Source: Gliomastix tumulicola (taxonomy: Eukaryota; Ascomycota; Sordariomycetes; Hypocreales; Bionectriaceae). Taken from it: a stretch of DNA of 64,000 bases. Position numbers and translations under genes: made by a program. The notes beneath the pieces were generated by a model. That model made no database searches. It was not told the DNA's origin and saw only the letters and a list, made by a program, of their open reading frames with translations. The stretch covers positions 1,550,001 to 1,614,000 of the forward strand of contig BCHX01000004.1 of the NCBI GenBank assembly GCA_001599755.1. The letters run 5' to 3'. Of the stretch, positions 11,302 through 22,130 are shown one piece after another; within the stretch, counting starts at the first letter, position 1, and every line of letters begins with the position of its first letter.

Positions 11302-12320
11302 CTATTCCATCTGCTGGGCAATATGAAAGGGAATCGGCTTCCCCGTCTCGGGGCACCGCTTCGCCTTAGCATTGATATCCGCACCGCAGTTCATCAGCAG
11401 CAGCACGCCCTCCTCAAACCCGCGCTCCACGGCCAGATGCAGCGGCGTCCACCCGACATTGTCGTACGCGTTGATGCTGAACCACTCCCGCTCGTGCGCG
11501 CGCCAGTGCTCCAGCAGCGCCTGCAGGACGCGCGGCCGGCGGTACAGCACGGCCCAGTGCAGCACGGAGCGGCCCTCGGCGTCGAGGCGGCGCAGCTGGG
11601 CGCCGTGGCGCAGCAGCGTGCGCACGACGGGCAGGTGGTCCTCGACGGCGGCGTGGAAGAGCGGCGTGCGGGCGTCGCTGTCGGGCGTGTTGGGGTCGAC
11701 GGCGCCGCGCTCGAGGAGGATGCTGACGATGCGGTCGTGGCCCTTTTGCGCCGCGATGTGCACCGTGCTGAGCCAGCCCTTGGTCGGCGGCGGCGGCGGC
11801 GGCTGGGGAAGGTTTTGTGAAGGATCTGGGTGCTGCGTGAGGGAGCGTTGGAGGGTGTTGGTCGAGGCCGCGGAGGACGGCCACTGCGCCGTGATGTAGG
11901 CGTCGTCGAGCGACAGGGACGAGGACGACGAGTTGGCGTCGCAGAGCCACTGGTTGATCGTGTCCGCGTCGAAGTCGAAGCCCAGGCTGTCGTCGTCTTC
12001 GGATCGCGGCGTGCTCAGCAGCGGCGGCAGTGCGCTAAAGGCCGGTACGTGAGGGCTGTACCGCGGGCTGCTCGAGCACTGATCGCCGCCTGTCGGTGCT
12101 GGCGGTGTCGGATAAGCGTTGAGGCCATCGTTGGACGACTGGAGAGCCTGCTGTTTTCTCTCTATTACACAGCGGTCATTCTGTCAGCAGGGGTGGGTGG
12201 TGCAATTGGCAGTCTTCAGGGGGGCAAGCAGCACGCACGACGGAACTTGCGCTGCGCAATCCGGTTCTGCAGCCGGCGGCGCTCGGTGGGATCGTCCTGC
12301 AGCTGCGTGATGAATTCCAT
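11302..12320 (-). CDS. bZIP-ankyrin (bANK) transcription factor, TOXE-type
   Basis: Two exons, 12239-12320 and 11302-12161, giving 313 residues. The acceptor was chosen because only the site at 12162-12163 keeps the frame. The splice falls inside the basic region and yields RRRLQNRIAQRKFR (residues 14-27) followed by RQKQQ-like sequence: a Yap-type bZIP basic region with no clear leucine zipper after it. The middle is acidic and Ser-rich (SEDDDSLGFDFDADTINQWL, a likely activation region) and a polyproline stretch follows. From about residue 161 there are four ankyrin repeats (TVHIAAQKGH, RTPLFHAAVEDH, RSVLHWAVLY, WTPLHLAVERG). This basic region plus ankyrin layout defines the bANK class, whose known members (TOXE of HC-toxin, the apicidin regulator) are pathway-specific activators of secondary-metabolite clusters. 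It acts in the nucleus; targets are unknown. Confidence 0.87.
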
Positions 12321-15300
12321 CTTCTATCACACGGCTCTCATATAGACTCTGCTGTCAAATCAATGCTGAAGCTAGCAGTCTGACTGCGCCTGTATATCCC
12401 TGCTGGCAGTCTACGGAAAATACCAAACAGGGGGGGAGGGGCAAGCGACGGGAAGATACTGCGAAAGAACTTTGACAAAGGCACGAAGCTGGGGTACTGC
12501 AAATAATAGGTAATATTTCAATTCATATGCCGGGGCATCGACCAGGGGGCCCCCTAACTGTTTTGTGTCTGATGAAGGAAAGACAGGCAAACGGGAGATG
12601 GCAAAAGCCACCTCAAGCCACCGACTCACCGTCCTCGAAAGTTCCGATCCTCGGCAGTTCACATCCCCGTTATCCAATATTTGAACAAGAGTCTTGCGCT
12701 CCCTCAGCCGCACGAGCGCGACGAGAACACGAATGATACGAGTAAGCAGGCCTTTATCCATTCTCGGTATTTTGCCTGTCGCCCCCTCTCTCTTCCCCCC
12801 TCCTCCCCACGACTTGATAGGCCAAGCGATAAACCAAGAGATACGGTGGACGGGGACCCCTGAAAGTCGGCCTGGAATTCACTCCGGCTTACCCACCCCT
12901 CGGTAGGAGAAGGGTGGGAGGACCCGCGGATAGCGTGTAGATAGTCCCGGCTGAGAGTGTCCGTTTCGAGCGTCCGGCCTGCGGGCTCCCGCGTCTATTC
13001 TCGATATTGTATGTTTGCCCAGCATCACATCATCAAGGCCTCCAATATATGCCAGTTCTGGCCCAGAGAAGGCCCCCCTATCTGTGCGAAAGCGAGGGAG
13101 TGGGTGCGTGCGTGCGTGTGCTCCATCTGCCTCTCACACATACACTGGGCCTCCTGCATAAAATCTGCAAGCCACATGGCGACTCAGATGCCCCGTTGGG
13201 TAGCATCGTGTCGAGCACAACGATCAAAACGGGCAGCTGCGTGCTCAATTCCTGTGTCTAGAAGCGTGGCGCAAACAACATGCATGCACTGCACTCAATC
13301 CGGAGACCCTGTCCCTGGTAGTAGAGAACGCGCGGTCTGGCACACGCCACTCTGGCCCTTCTAGCAGGGACGAGAATCTCTCACTGCAGGCCCGGCTGCA
13401 GTCAGGAAGATCCATGCCGGCTATTGACGCCACACACACACACACACACACACACACATCTGCAGCGCTCGTTCTCGACATTGATCCGCTGGCCCGTGGC
13501 AACGTGATCAGGTGCGTCACTGGATATCTCCGCTGCACGTCTGCCAATAAATGTAATTAAATGATCGCAAGAAATTTCACATGGAAACGACTCATCGGGA
13601 TTTTAGTACGCGTCAAATGTCGACATGGGGGGCGCACGTTTTCTGCTCCTCATCCCGCGCAGGAAGCTCAGATATCTTGGCACACACAGCCGCCGGTGTG
13701 ACGCGAGAGATAAGGGATAAGGCATCATGGGCACTGCCAAGAATGTATGGCCGTTTTCAAGTTCGATCGGCGTCCAGCCATCGGTCGATTCTGCACTGCA
13801 TGGATCCTGTGGCGACTGAAATAGATATCAGTAATCACGGGCCACGGAGATATCCGCGTCTACCACCCCTTGAATTGTATGACCCATGTCTACTCCTCCT
13901 TCTGCTCCTCCAAAGCGAGTGTAGTAAGTGTTCTATTACCCGAGGCTTGCCGCTGTGGAGTGGAAGAGCCGGTCAGGGCATTTGTTTCTTCTCGGTCAAA
14001 GTAGCTTTGCCGACCAAGACTACACCGAGCATTCAAGATTCCTGAGGTATCTGCTGCTCCTGCACCCCTCTTCTCTGACAGAATCAATGCGTCCCTGGGC
14101 CCTCTCGTCATGAGCCGATCTTCTAGTTCGAACCCAATTCCTCCATCAAGAAGCCCATGGCGACGTCGGCACTGACTTTGTTGTTGCCTTGTGAACAATC
14201 ATGTTAGCTAGCGCAGTAGCCTATCAAGGGAATGGATTAACATCCAGTGGCTCGTGCCTGTTGCTCAGACGCCATCTTTTGATAGTCGCCCCTCCTTGCC
14301 GCCAGTCGGTTGTACAAGGACAAAGCTGGCTTCTCGCGGACCAGCTTGTTATCGGGGTCGACTCTGGGCGGTGGAAGGAGACGGGAAGCGAAACGAAAGA
14401 GAGGAGAGTAGTAAAAAGGAAAAGGAAAAGGCCGTACTAGTCCTACAACCAGATACAGAGAATGACTGCAACTATTTAGAGAGAAAGTGAGTATTTTATG
14501 TAGCAGTATATCTTATATACAATAGACTATTCTTGGACGTTCGGATAGGTTCTTAGTGATGACACCACCCTTACTTGTGTCTCTCCCTTGATAACCCAAA
14601 CAGCCAGCGTAGTATATTTGGCTGCCATGCGTGTTGCACATGTTTACCAGGCTTGACAGAGGACGCCACCCAATGAAACACTGAAGAATAGTCAAATTCT
14701 GGTCGCTGATTGAGAGTAGAAGGCCGGCGCTTCGCCTTTGCTAGTCTGTTGGTGTTTCCCAGGCACAGTCGCTGAAGTAAGGAGACAGTCCTAATTGAAG
14801 AGCATAAATACTCGTCCAGGGTACTTTTATTCAACTCATACGCCCACCGGGTGACATCATTCTCTACAGAATGAGTGCATGAGCCTGATTGGCCGGCCTA
14901 TACAAAGTTGCATGTGATTTCTGCACATTCGACCCCTCATCATGCACACCATCGCAATCGCCCCGAAATCACTCATAGTGTTGCACTTCTACTCATTTGA
15001 AACCGTTCAAGCAAAGTATCTCCGGGAAAAGCGAATAAAACGCGCGCACCAAATCCTCAAGCTTCGCGGCAACTCTCGATTTGCTAGGCCACCTTATTCA
15101 AGCCATGGTAGGAACAGCCAACACAACGCACCACATGACTGACGACGACGTACGAGCGGGGATACCGGAGATGCAAACACGCAAGGCAGTTCTCCCTCGG
15201 GATGATGACCTCCTGGCAAGCGCTCCTCGACGCTTAGTCGAGATACCCGACGCTCTTGACGAAGACGCTGCCGCACCAATGGACGGGCGTACGGCTTGCC

Positions 15301-16309
15301 CTTTGCAGCCGTACAACGCGGAATATACCCCGGTATACTACTGGGCATGTGTATGGCTCAAATCTAAGTCTGCTTCTGCCTGAAATATAGATTTTGATAC
15401 TAATTCATCGCACGACAGTGTGCTTGCGGGACCGGTCACCCGGTCATTGACGTGAGCTTCTGCAATGCATGCAGCCACTGCCAATGCGGTGCTTGTTGCC
15501 TCTACGAGGCACAAGTATATATCCCCGGTGTCTGAAGTACAGACCTGGCTCCCAAAGTGACCAAGGTCAGGAATTGCAGAGCATGGGGTGGAAATGACTC
15601 GATTTACCACTCAGCGGGGTGCGCTGAGGCTTCTATGCGAGAAGCCATGTCATTGTACTCAGTCTCAATGCAGTCAGATTGCGCCACTGGCTATTGACTC
15701 TCGTACCTGCCCGAGCCTTTCTAGAGAAGTAGCCACACAGAGCTACGTTATTTTATCCTTTGGTCGGCCTAAGAAGACAAGAAGCTACGGAATAGTCACT
15801 GGTGTTATAGTAAAGATACGTCAGGCGGGACTTCTGATGATGGTGTATATAGCTGTGCTCAGTCTAGCTCGAGCCCACTGTACTCAACAAGAAAGCTCAG
15901 GGTCTCTGAGATCAAGGTCTTAAAATGACGGCTCGGTCCAAACCTTCCCCCCCCATGAAGCTATAAGAACCCAGGGAGGTAGTAAAATTAAAGGGAAATG
16001 CAGAGAGAGCTTCTCTGATATATACTCAGCTTCATACCGATTAAACATATCCTTTATACCATCACAGTACATTGAGACAATATGACTGTAAAAGAAAATC
16101 GGGCACCAACGCGAACGACCGTGTCTGGGATTTGATTGGCCAGATTATGGAAGTCACATGCAGATTATGCGGCAACAACCCCTCATCCTTACACCAATCA
16201 TCGTGCCAATGCAGTCATCAAAACAGACCCCTCGAATTCCCTCAATGCTTCCCCCTCATCACCTTCTGCGTGTCTACCCAGATACTAAAACCTCTGCCAG
16301 AGCGCAGAA
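12321..16309. other. Gene-poor 4 kb stretch
   Basis: No convincing gene on either strand: open frames are short, lack family features and have no matching splice-joined neighbours. It contains a (CA)14 microsatellite (13431-13458), C/T-rich tracts around 12770-12815 and AT-rich DNA upstream of the C2H2 gene at 16310. The bANK promoter lies in the left few hundred bases. Confidence 0.5.
13431..13458. repeat. (CA)14 microsatellite
   Basis: Uninterrupted CA dinucleotide run of 28 bp in non-coding DNA. Confidence 0.95.
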
Positions 16310-18048
16310 ATGATGAGTGATAGCTCGAGTATTACGACACGGAGCCACGAGATTCTCACCCGTCTGAGGGCTGCCGTTGCGGAGCATGATCCTGATCCAG
16401 CGGGCCAAGACCAGTCCGAGGAGCTACACATCCTCCAGGTGGACGTCAGCTGCTGTGCGGAAAAGTTCGCCATCTGGATGGGAGAGCTTGGGATACTTGA
16501 AGATGTTGAGACGGATCCGCCCTTGGCTAAGGACGTAGGTGCATACATGCATGAACACCTTGACCAGATCTCCGAGGCTCTCGAAGAAGGTATGCTGGGC
16601 CGTTTGTTCCAACGCTTATCTTTTGTAGCTAACCGTCTCTATGCAGCGGATCGGGTTTTGAAGAAAGCCGCCAACGATACCGGGGCCCCCTCGCAAACCG
16701 AAGATACAGCGGATGTTGGGCTTGAAGCGGCTCTACCACAACCAGAAGAGGACATCGTTCCATATCCTCCCTCCACCATAACTCAGGCGATAACATATCT
16801 ATTCCGCGCGAGCTCTCTCGCCACCCAACAAGCCAACGCAAGTCTCCGTAGACACGCCAAGGAGTTGTCATCGGAGCCCGTGAACTTAGGCGCACAATTT
16901 GCGGAGTATATCGCAGGGAAATACCCAAAGCTACAGACCACTATTATCATTAATAGGCTGGCGGATGCAATGTCGGTTCGAAGACGATCTATTAAGCATA
17001 ACAAAAAGCGAAGCGATATAAGTAGTCCAGGGGTCTCAAAAACCACTGGCACCAGGGCCTTTCAACAGACCATCGAGCTATTCAAGCTGTCAGACCTATC
17101 GCCCGGTGGGAAGCCCTTCCAATGTCCTTACTGCTATGCGTTTCTACAATTTGATGCTGAAGACACCTGGAGGTGGGTATTCTTGCACCGCAATCCATAG
17201 ACTCCTCCCTTTAACGGCTCTAACATGGCACTCACCAGATTACATGCCCTCCAAGACTTGGAACCTTACCTCTGCACTGTGGGCTCGAGTCGAGAATGCA
17301 ACAAGCTGAGCTTCGCCAGCGAAGAGACGTGGTTTAAGCATGAGATCACCCACCACAGAGCAACTTATACTTGTGTTCTTTGCGGAACCAGAGGCTCCTC
17401 TAAAGCCACCGAGCAACATCTCAAGACAAAGCACGATATGGTCCATCTTGAATCAGATGATCTGCGAAGACTCGCAGAGATGGGGCAAGTTCCCTTGGAG
17501 AAAATGAAGCCTGAGGACTGTCCTTTCTGCGACGACATGGTAGCAGAAAGCGACAGGAAACGGCCAGATGAAGAATCGTGGGTGAGCCCCCGCGCACTTC
17601 GGCGTCATGTGGCGGCGCATCTGGAGAGACTAGCTGCATTCTCTGCTCTGGGTAATCTCAACACATCTTCTCAAGAGAAGACACTTGATGAACAACAACA
17701 GTCTTCAAAAGCCAAGTCCCAGCTTAGCCATTCGAGCGAGAAAGCGACCGATCCCCGAGGCGGGTTTACGGCACAGAGTTCGGTCGCTGAAGAACGGGGA
17801 ATGCACCTCCTTGAACCAACATCTAACACTATCGACTCAGGCACTAGACTACTAAGCGGTGTAGGACAAATGTACTGGTCATGCGTAAGATCATGTCCCT
17901 CCCGGCTTTATTTGGGCCTCAAAGAACGGCACACTAACTTGGACGGCAGTGTCAATGCGGTAACGCGGGTCTTGTTTGTGGTACTATGGCAATGTGCTCT
18001 AACGGCAGTTGCGGTCACTACCAATGTAGTTATTGTACATTATACTAA
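16310..18048 (+). CDS. Fungal C2H2-type zinc-finger protein with Cys-rich C-terminal tail
   Basis: Exons are 16310-16589, 16647-17172, 17239-17884 and 17950-18048: 516 residues, phases consistent. The N-terminal half is helical and resembles the leader of many fungal C2H2-domain proteins that pair with NLR-like or signalling modules. Then come C-x2-C segments (CPYCYAFL, spliced next to TWRLHALQDLEPYLC), CNKLSFASEETWFKHEITHH, TCVLCGTRG...HLKTKH, CPFCDDM and the family hallmark ALRRHVAAHLERLAAFS. The last intron (17885-17949, donor GTAAGA, branch ACTAAC) joins WSC to a short exon with Cys at regular spacing (C-x2-C...C...C...C-x-H...C-x2-C), a probable zinc-binding ribbon. Reading through that intron instead gives an unrelated hydrophobic tail, so the spliced form is preferred. 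DNA or RNA target unknown. The first intron is 57 nt and open, so its removal rests on GTATGC/GCTAAC/CAG signals. Confidence 0.82.
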
Positions 18049-18528
18049 GAATAACACAGTTCCTGCTCTTGTCGGCACTACACTCCGCCTTGAGTGAGGC
18101 TCACACAAGAAATATAAATAAAATCGCATGGAAGACCGACGCAAATTCTATAATAATGCTTAAAGGCTGCCAGCAGTCCCGATATCTTCTAACGTCAGGA
18201 CCATGGCCTGGGTTCTCCGGAAGGCCAGTCGTATGTCGCTACCTAGAAGATGCATACCCAGGAAGGCCGAAGCTGAGCAACTAGATCAAGGTTGACCATG
18301 TGTGTATGTGTCCATATGTCTAAGCTGCACGTGGATTTATATGGTCAAAACAAGTTCATTTTTAGCATATACATAGCCTCGTGTCGCTTTAAGATAGCAT
18401 CTAATTTTGATGAATCAGCAATAGCTATTGAAGGACATATTGCAAAATGTAAAAACAGTTACTCTTCTCTCCGAGGCTAGTTAAAGGACTCCATGCCTTC
18501 ATGTCTCGGCGTTCACCTCTTGTCTGAA
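18049..18528. other. Intergenic, convergent 3' ends
   Basis: About 480 bp of AT-rich DNA between convergent genes. Nothing further seen. Confidence 0.5.
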
Positions 18529-20297
18529 TCATGAAGACGTGAGGAATTCCTGTGTTCTCTTCAGGGGCTCAATGACTTTCTGCATCATGGCCAACCGCCA
18601 AGCGTCCGGAGCCGAGTCATCTTCGTTTACACTCCAGTCTACTCCATTCCTATTGCCGCCCAGGCACCAGGCGACGGCCTCAGCGTAGTTTCTCTCGGAA
18701 AGCTGATTCTGCCACACTCGGGCTGCTATGACATCAAACGCGGCCTGTTCTCGCCGATCGTCCGCTGTCCGATAGACCCTCCGCTCAGGGCGATTCTCGA
18801 GTGGCGTTCCAAAATGGAGTTCGAGGAGGAGGATGCCTAATTGGTCGAGCGCTTCTGCTCCAGCATGTACAAGGTGGCGTTCAGGCATGCTAGTTCTTCC
18901 GGGGACGAACGGAGCTGTGTTTCTCCCCAAACAGGGTTGATCAAGGCTAGCTGTATTTTTGCTCTCTTGGAGAAACATAATCTCATCCTTGGTGAGAGTC
19001 TGGAGCCACGGGGAGCTGAAGAGCTGGACGAAAGACGATGCAAGAACGAGTGCCGTGGCGAGTCTCTCCCTGACCGTTAGCAGGTAGGCCGAACTGGTAT
19101 CCAGAACCTGGGCCAGTTCCATGTACTGCAGGCCCCCTGGAGAAGAATGCGGTACGCAGTCTATGGAATACTCGCGGTTTTCTTGAAGCACAACCCCCGA
19201 AACCCACAAGTCGCTGAGCTGCATTCTCTCGCAGAGATTAGATATTTGTGTACCAGTACGTGACTGGCCGGTGACCTCGATCATCTTGATTCTGTGCACC
19301 TCTTCTGCCTCAGGGTCCCGCCCTGGAAGTAGTATTTCAAGATTTGGGTGGCTGGCCGTGTGATATTTCAAGACGAGGTTTGTCTCATGCCAGGGGCAGT
19401 TGCAGCCCCAAATCGAAGTCAATCCACGAAACGCTACCGCAGCGCTCCTCCACAGTTTACAGGCCTCCCCGACAGCAGAGTCTGACTGGGGTTCGGGTGC
19501 TCTCGCACGTGTGAGTTGCATGTGCTGGTCACTCAACGTGAGGAGTTTCTCTAGCTTCGAGTTGTAGTCACTGAGTTGAGAAAAGAGCCGGTCTCGACGT
19601 TGTCCCGACCTGGGGCTGGAAAATCTGAGGCGAAACCTCTGGAAGTTTCGGTTCTCTTTGTCTTTTAGGGCCAGAACAGGGGCGATTGGGTTGCTTTTCC
19701 CAGCCTGTATGAGGCGGTGTTAATCCCCCGATGCGCCTCCAGTCATTCGAGATTCCAAATACTGACCTGTATGATGTCCTTGAGCTGGCCTTGAAGAGAA
19801 TCTGACTTCAATTGAAGTTCCTCCTCCATCGATTTCAGTACCTCATTCATCCCTGCAATGCAATTCTGGTAATCCAGGTAGCCAAACCGAAGCCGGCTCT
19901 CCAACGCCTCCGCCAGAGACTGTTCCTCCCAGCCGGGCCCCGTTGGATCTGCAAGCAGTGCCTGGATCTCCTCATCGTCGAGAATAGATGGAAGAAGCAG
20001 GTGCTCCAAGTGCCCTCGGAAGTAGAGCCTCTGTAAGCCCAGGTCGCTGAGACATTTGTTATACTCGAGCTGGATGTGCTTGAAGACTTCGGCCCTCTTC
20101 ATCAACTCGCGGGCCTGTTCAAAGCCTTGAATAGCCATTGGAAAGGCCCCCAACAGGGTTCTTGTCACCCCAACGCTCGACATAGCCTTCTGATGCGTGA
20201 TCTGTCGTTTGTTGCAGTCTGGGTGGGATGAGGCAGATATGGAAGGGTAGAAGCGGGGTTGTCGGTCGACGCCTGATGAGATGCGTTCCGCTGACAT
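18529..20297 (-). CDS. DUF7580 domain-containing fungal protein
   Basis: Two exons, 19767-20297 and 18529-19704 (intron with GTCAGT donor and ATACAG acceptor), 568 residues. The N-terminal part is helical (GFEQARELMKRAEVFKHI, then EEEIQALL-like sequence), followed by a charged linker. The C-terminal half carries the signature of the DUF7580 family found only in filamentous fungi: ALDQLGILLLELHFG, preceded by ERLATALVLASSFVQLFSSPWL and followed by CLGG. The arrangement recalls degenerate kinase-like or HeLo-type signalling proteins, but no catalytic residues can be assigned and the function is unknown. It lies 189 bp downstream of the Cia1 gene on the same strand. Confidence 0.82.
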
Positions 20298-20486
20298 GAT
20301 TGGAGAGATGTATGTGATTGCTTTTATTGGTCAGATTCTTTGGCCAGATTTATTGGCCAGAATATCGGCCCAGTACGCGAATTGCATCTCAAATGTGTAG
20401 AGAGCTGCAGTGCAAATACTCAAAGTGCATTATTCCAAACAGTTGCATGTTGCGTCATTATGATTATCACATAGCATGGAATCCTT

Positions 20487-21725
20487 CTATACAACAACCT
20501 CCCATGGCCTGACGACCCCGTCATCGCCCGTCGTCACGAGCATCTCCTCGCTTCCTCCCCTGCCGCCATCCCACCGTCCGCACCACGTAACATGGTTCAC
20601 CTCGTACGGCCCGTGTGCATTCTCCTGCACGCCTAGCACCTCCCACTCCCCAGTGTCTTTGTTCTCCTTGTACACAGCCAACCTCCCATCCGACCCCGTC
20701 GACGCCACGAGCCCTGTCTTACGTGACCAGGAAGCAGAGTAGATATCGTGAGACGGAGCATGCGCCGCAGGAAGAGTCGCCGTGCAGCGCCAGTTCTCCC
20801 GAAGAGACTGACGCATCGTGTTCGGAATCCCGCCCAACCCATTCCTCGTCCTCTCCCCAGTCGCCGCAGCCCCCTCGTCCTCCTCCTCCTCATCACCCTC
20901 CTGCTCCAGCGTCCACACTTTGATCGTCCCGTCAGCCGAGTACGTCAGCAGCCTCGGGAACGCCGTCCGCGTACTATCCGCCTCCCACTCCACGCCCCAG
21001 ACCGTCGCCGTATGGCCCTCGAGCACAGCGACGCAAACCCACTCCGCGTCCGCGTCCTCGCGCCACACCCGCGCCGTATCATCGTAGCTCGCGCTCGCAA
21101 GGCAGTCCACGCCGTACACGCCGCGCCGCGAACGTCCCGGGACGTCGGGACACCAGGCCAGCGCCTTCACGTCGCCCTCGTGCTCCGTCAGCACGGCGAC
21201 CGTCTCCCACTCGTCGTCCGTCTCCGAGGCGCCGATGTCCTCCCAGATCCAGATGCTCTTGTCGCGGGAGCACGTGGCGAGGTGGGCGCCCGAGGGGCTG
21301 AACGAGCACGACTTGATCTCCGAGTCGTGGCCCTCCAGCACGAGCGTGAACTCCCACTCGCCGGCCTCGGCATCGTCCTGCTCGGAGGGGGACGAGGACG
21401 TGATCTGCCGCTCGTTCGCGTCGTTGTCGTCCCACCGCCACACGCCCGCCGTCGAGTCGAAGCTCCCCGAGACGAGACACAGCTTGTGCGGCGGCAGCCC
21501 GGGCTTCCAGGACGCGGAGCGCACGGAGCGCGTGTGCCCGCCCTGGAGGACGCTGTGGGAGGAGAGGGTAGCGAGGGAGAAGACGGTGACGGAGCGGGCG
21601 TGGGCGGTCGCGAGGAGGGGAAGCGTCGGGTGCGGCGTCGAGGACCAGGCGCGCTCGTGGAGGTCGGGCTTGAAGGGGGGGAGCGGCTTGAGGGCGAAGC
21701 CCGGGGGGCCTTCCGAAGTCGGCAT
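20487..21725 (-). CDS. CIA1: Cytosolic iron-sulfur protein assembly protein Cia1 (WD40)
   Basis: Single-exon, 412 residues from the ATG at 21725 (upstream in-frame codons are probably 5' UTR). It forms a WD40 beta-propeller: repeats with GH...W/D pairs are visible, for example HTRSVRSASWKPG, GHDSEIKSCSFSPSGAHLATCSRDKSIWIWE, EHEGDVKALAWCPD, GHTATVWGVEWE and the last GPYEVNHVTWC. The segment around CSRDKSIWIWE is characteristic of Cia1/CIAO1. The protein belongs to the CIA targeting complex that hands Fe-S clusters to cytosolic and nuclear apoproteins. Acidic inserts (DDAEAGE; a Glu/Asp run near residue 300) sit in loops. This is a core gene, unlike its accessory-type neighbours. Confidence 0.93.
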   Translation of the reverse strand: MPTSEGPPGFALKPLPPFKPDLHERAWSSTPHPTLPLLATAHARSVTVFSLATLSSHSVLQGGHTRSVRSASWKPGLPPHKLCLVSGSFDSTAGVWRWDDNDANERQITSSSPSEQDDAEAGEWEFTLVLEGHDSEIKSCSFSPSGAHLATCSRDKSIWIWEDIGASETDDEWETVAVLTEHEGDVKALAWCPDVPGRSRRGVYGVDCLASASYDDTARVWREDADAEWVCVAVLEGHTATVWGVEWEADSTRTAFPRLLTYSADGTIKVWTLEQEGDEEEEDEGAAATGERTRNGLGGIPNTMRQSLRENWRCTATLPAAHAPSHDIYSASWSRKTGLVASTGSDGRLAVYKENKDTGEWEVLGVQENAHGPYEVNHVTWCGRWDGGRGGSEEMLVTTGDDGVVRPWEVVV

Positions 21726-22130
21726 CGTGCGTTCGTCTGTGCTGTCGCGCGCTGGAGACCGAGTGAGATAGTGCTCGATTATTGGGGTGATCGATTGGTG
21801 CTGGCAGCCGTTCGCTAGCAAAACAAGGCCAGGGGGCTGAGCAGAGGGACGACGAGGCAGCGGTGCAATGGTCGAGGGAAGAAAGTTGCAGCTGAGGTCG
21901 TCGGAGAAAATCTTGGTGGGGTTAACTTTGCCCCGCGTTGGAGATCAATTTTCAACGACCTTGAGACAAAACTACCCTGTAGCAAAATCGATCATGATAT
22001 CTAAATTACGACTGAAGGTCAATATCTAGGGCCCTAGCCAGCTTCATGTCTACGATTCCTAGCCAGTCGGATGCTCGAATATTCTTTATTCCTTTGACAA
22101 ATGCCAGACATGCGTGTCTCCAACGCTGCC
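21726..22130. other. Intergenic, Cia1 promoter and MFS 3' region
   Basis: About 400 bp between two minus-strand genes. No gene seen. Confidence 0.5.

Noticed and set aside
13431..13458. (CA)n tract as a possible CRISPR or regulatory array
   Set aside because: Plain microsatellite without spacers; CRISPR arrays are not expected in a fungal nucleus.
14122..14138. tRNA-like T-loop (AGTTCGAACCC)
   Set aside because: No matching acceptor, D-arm or anticodon arm around it.
20748..21818. 356-codon plus-strand frame opposite Cia1
   Set aside because: Mirror of the WD40 coding strand; composition is Arg-rich and featureless.
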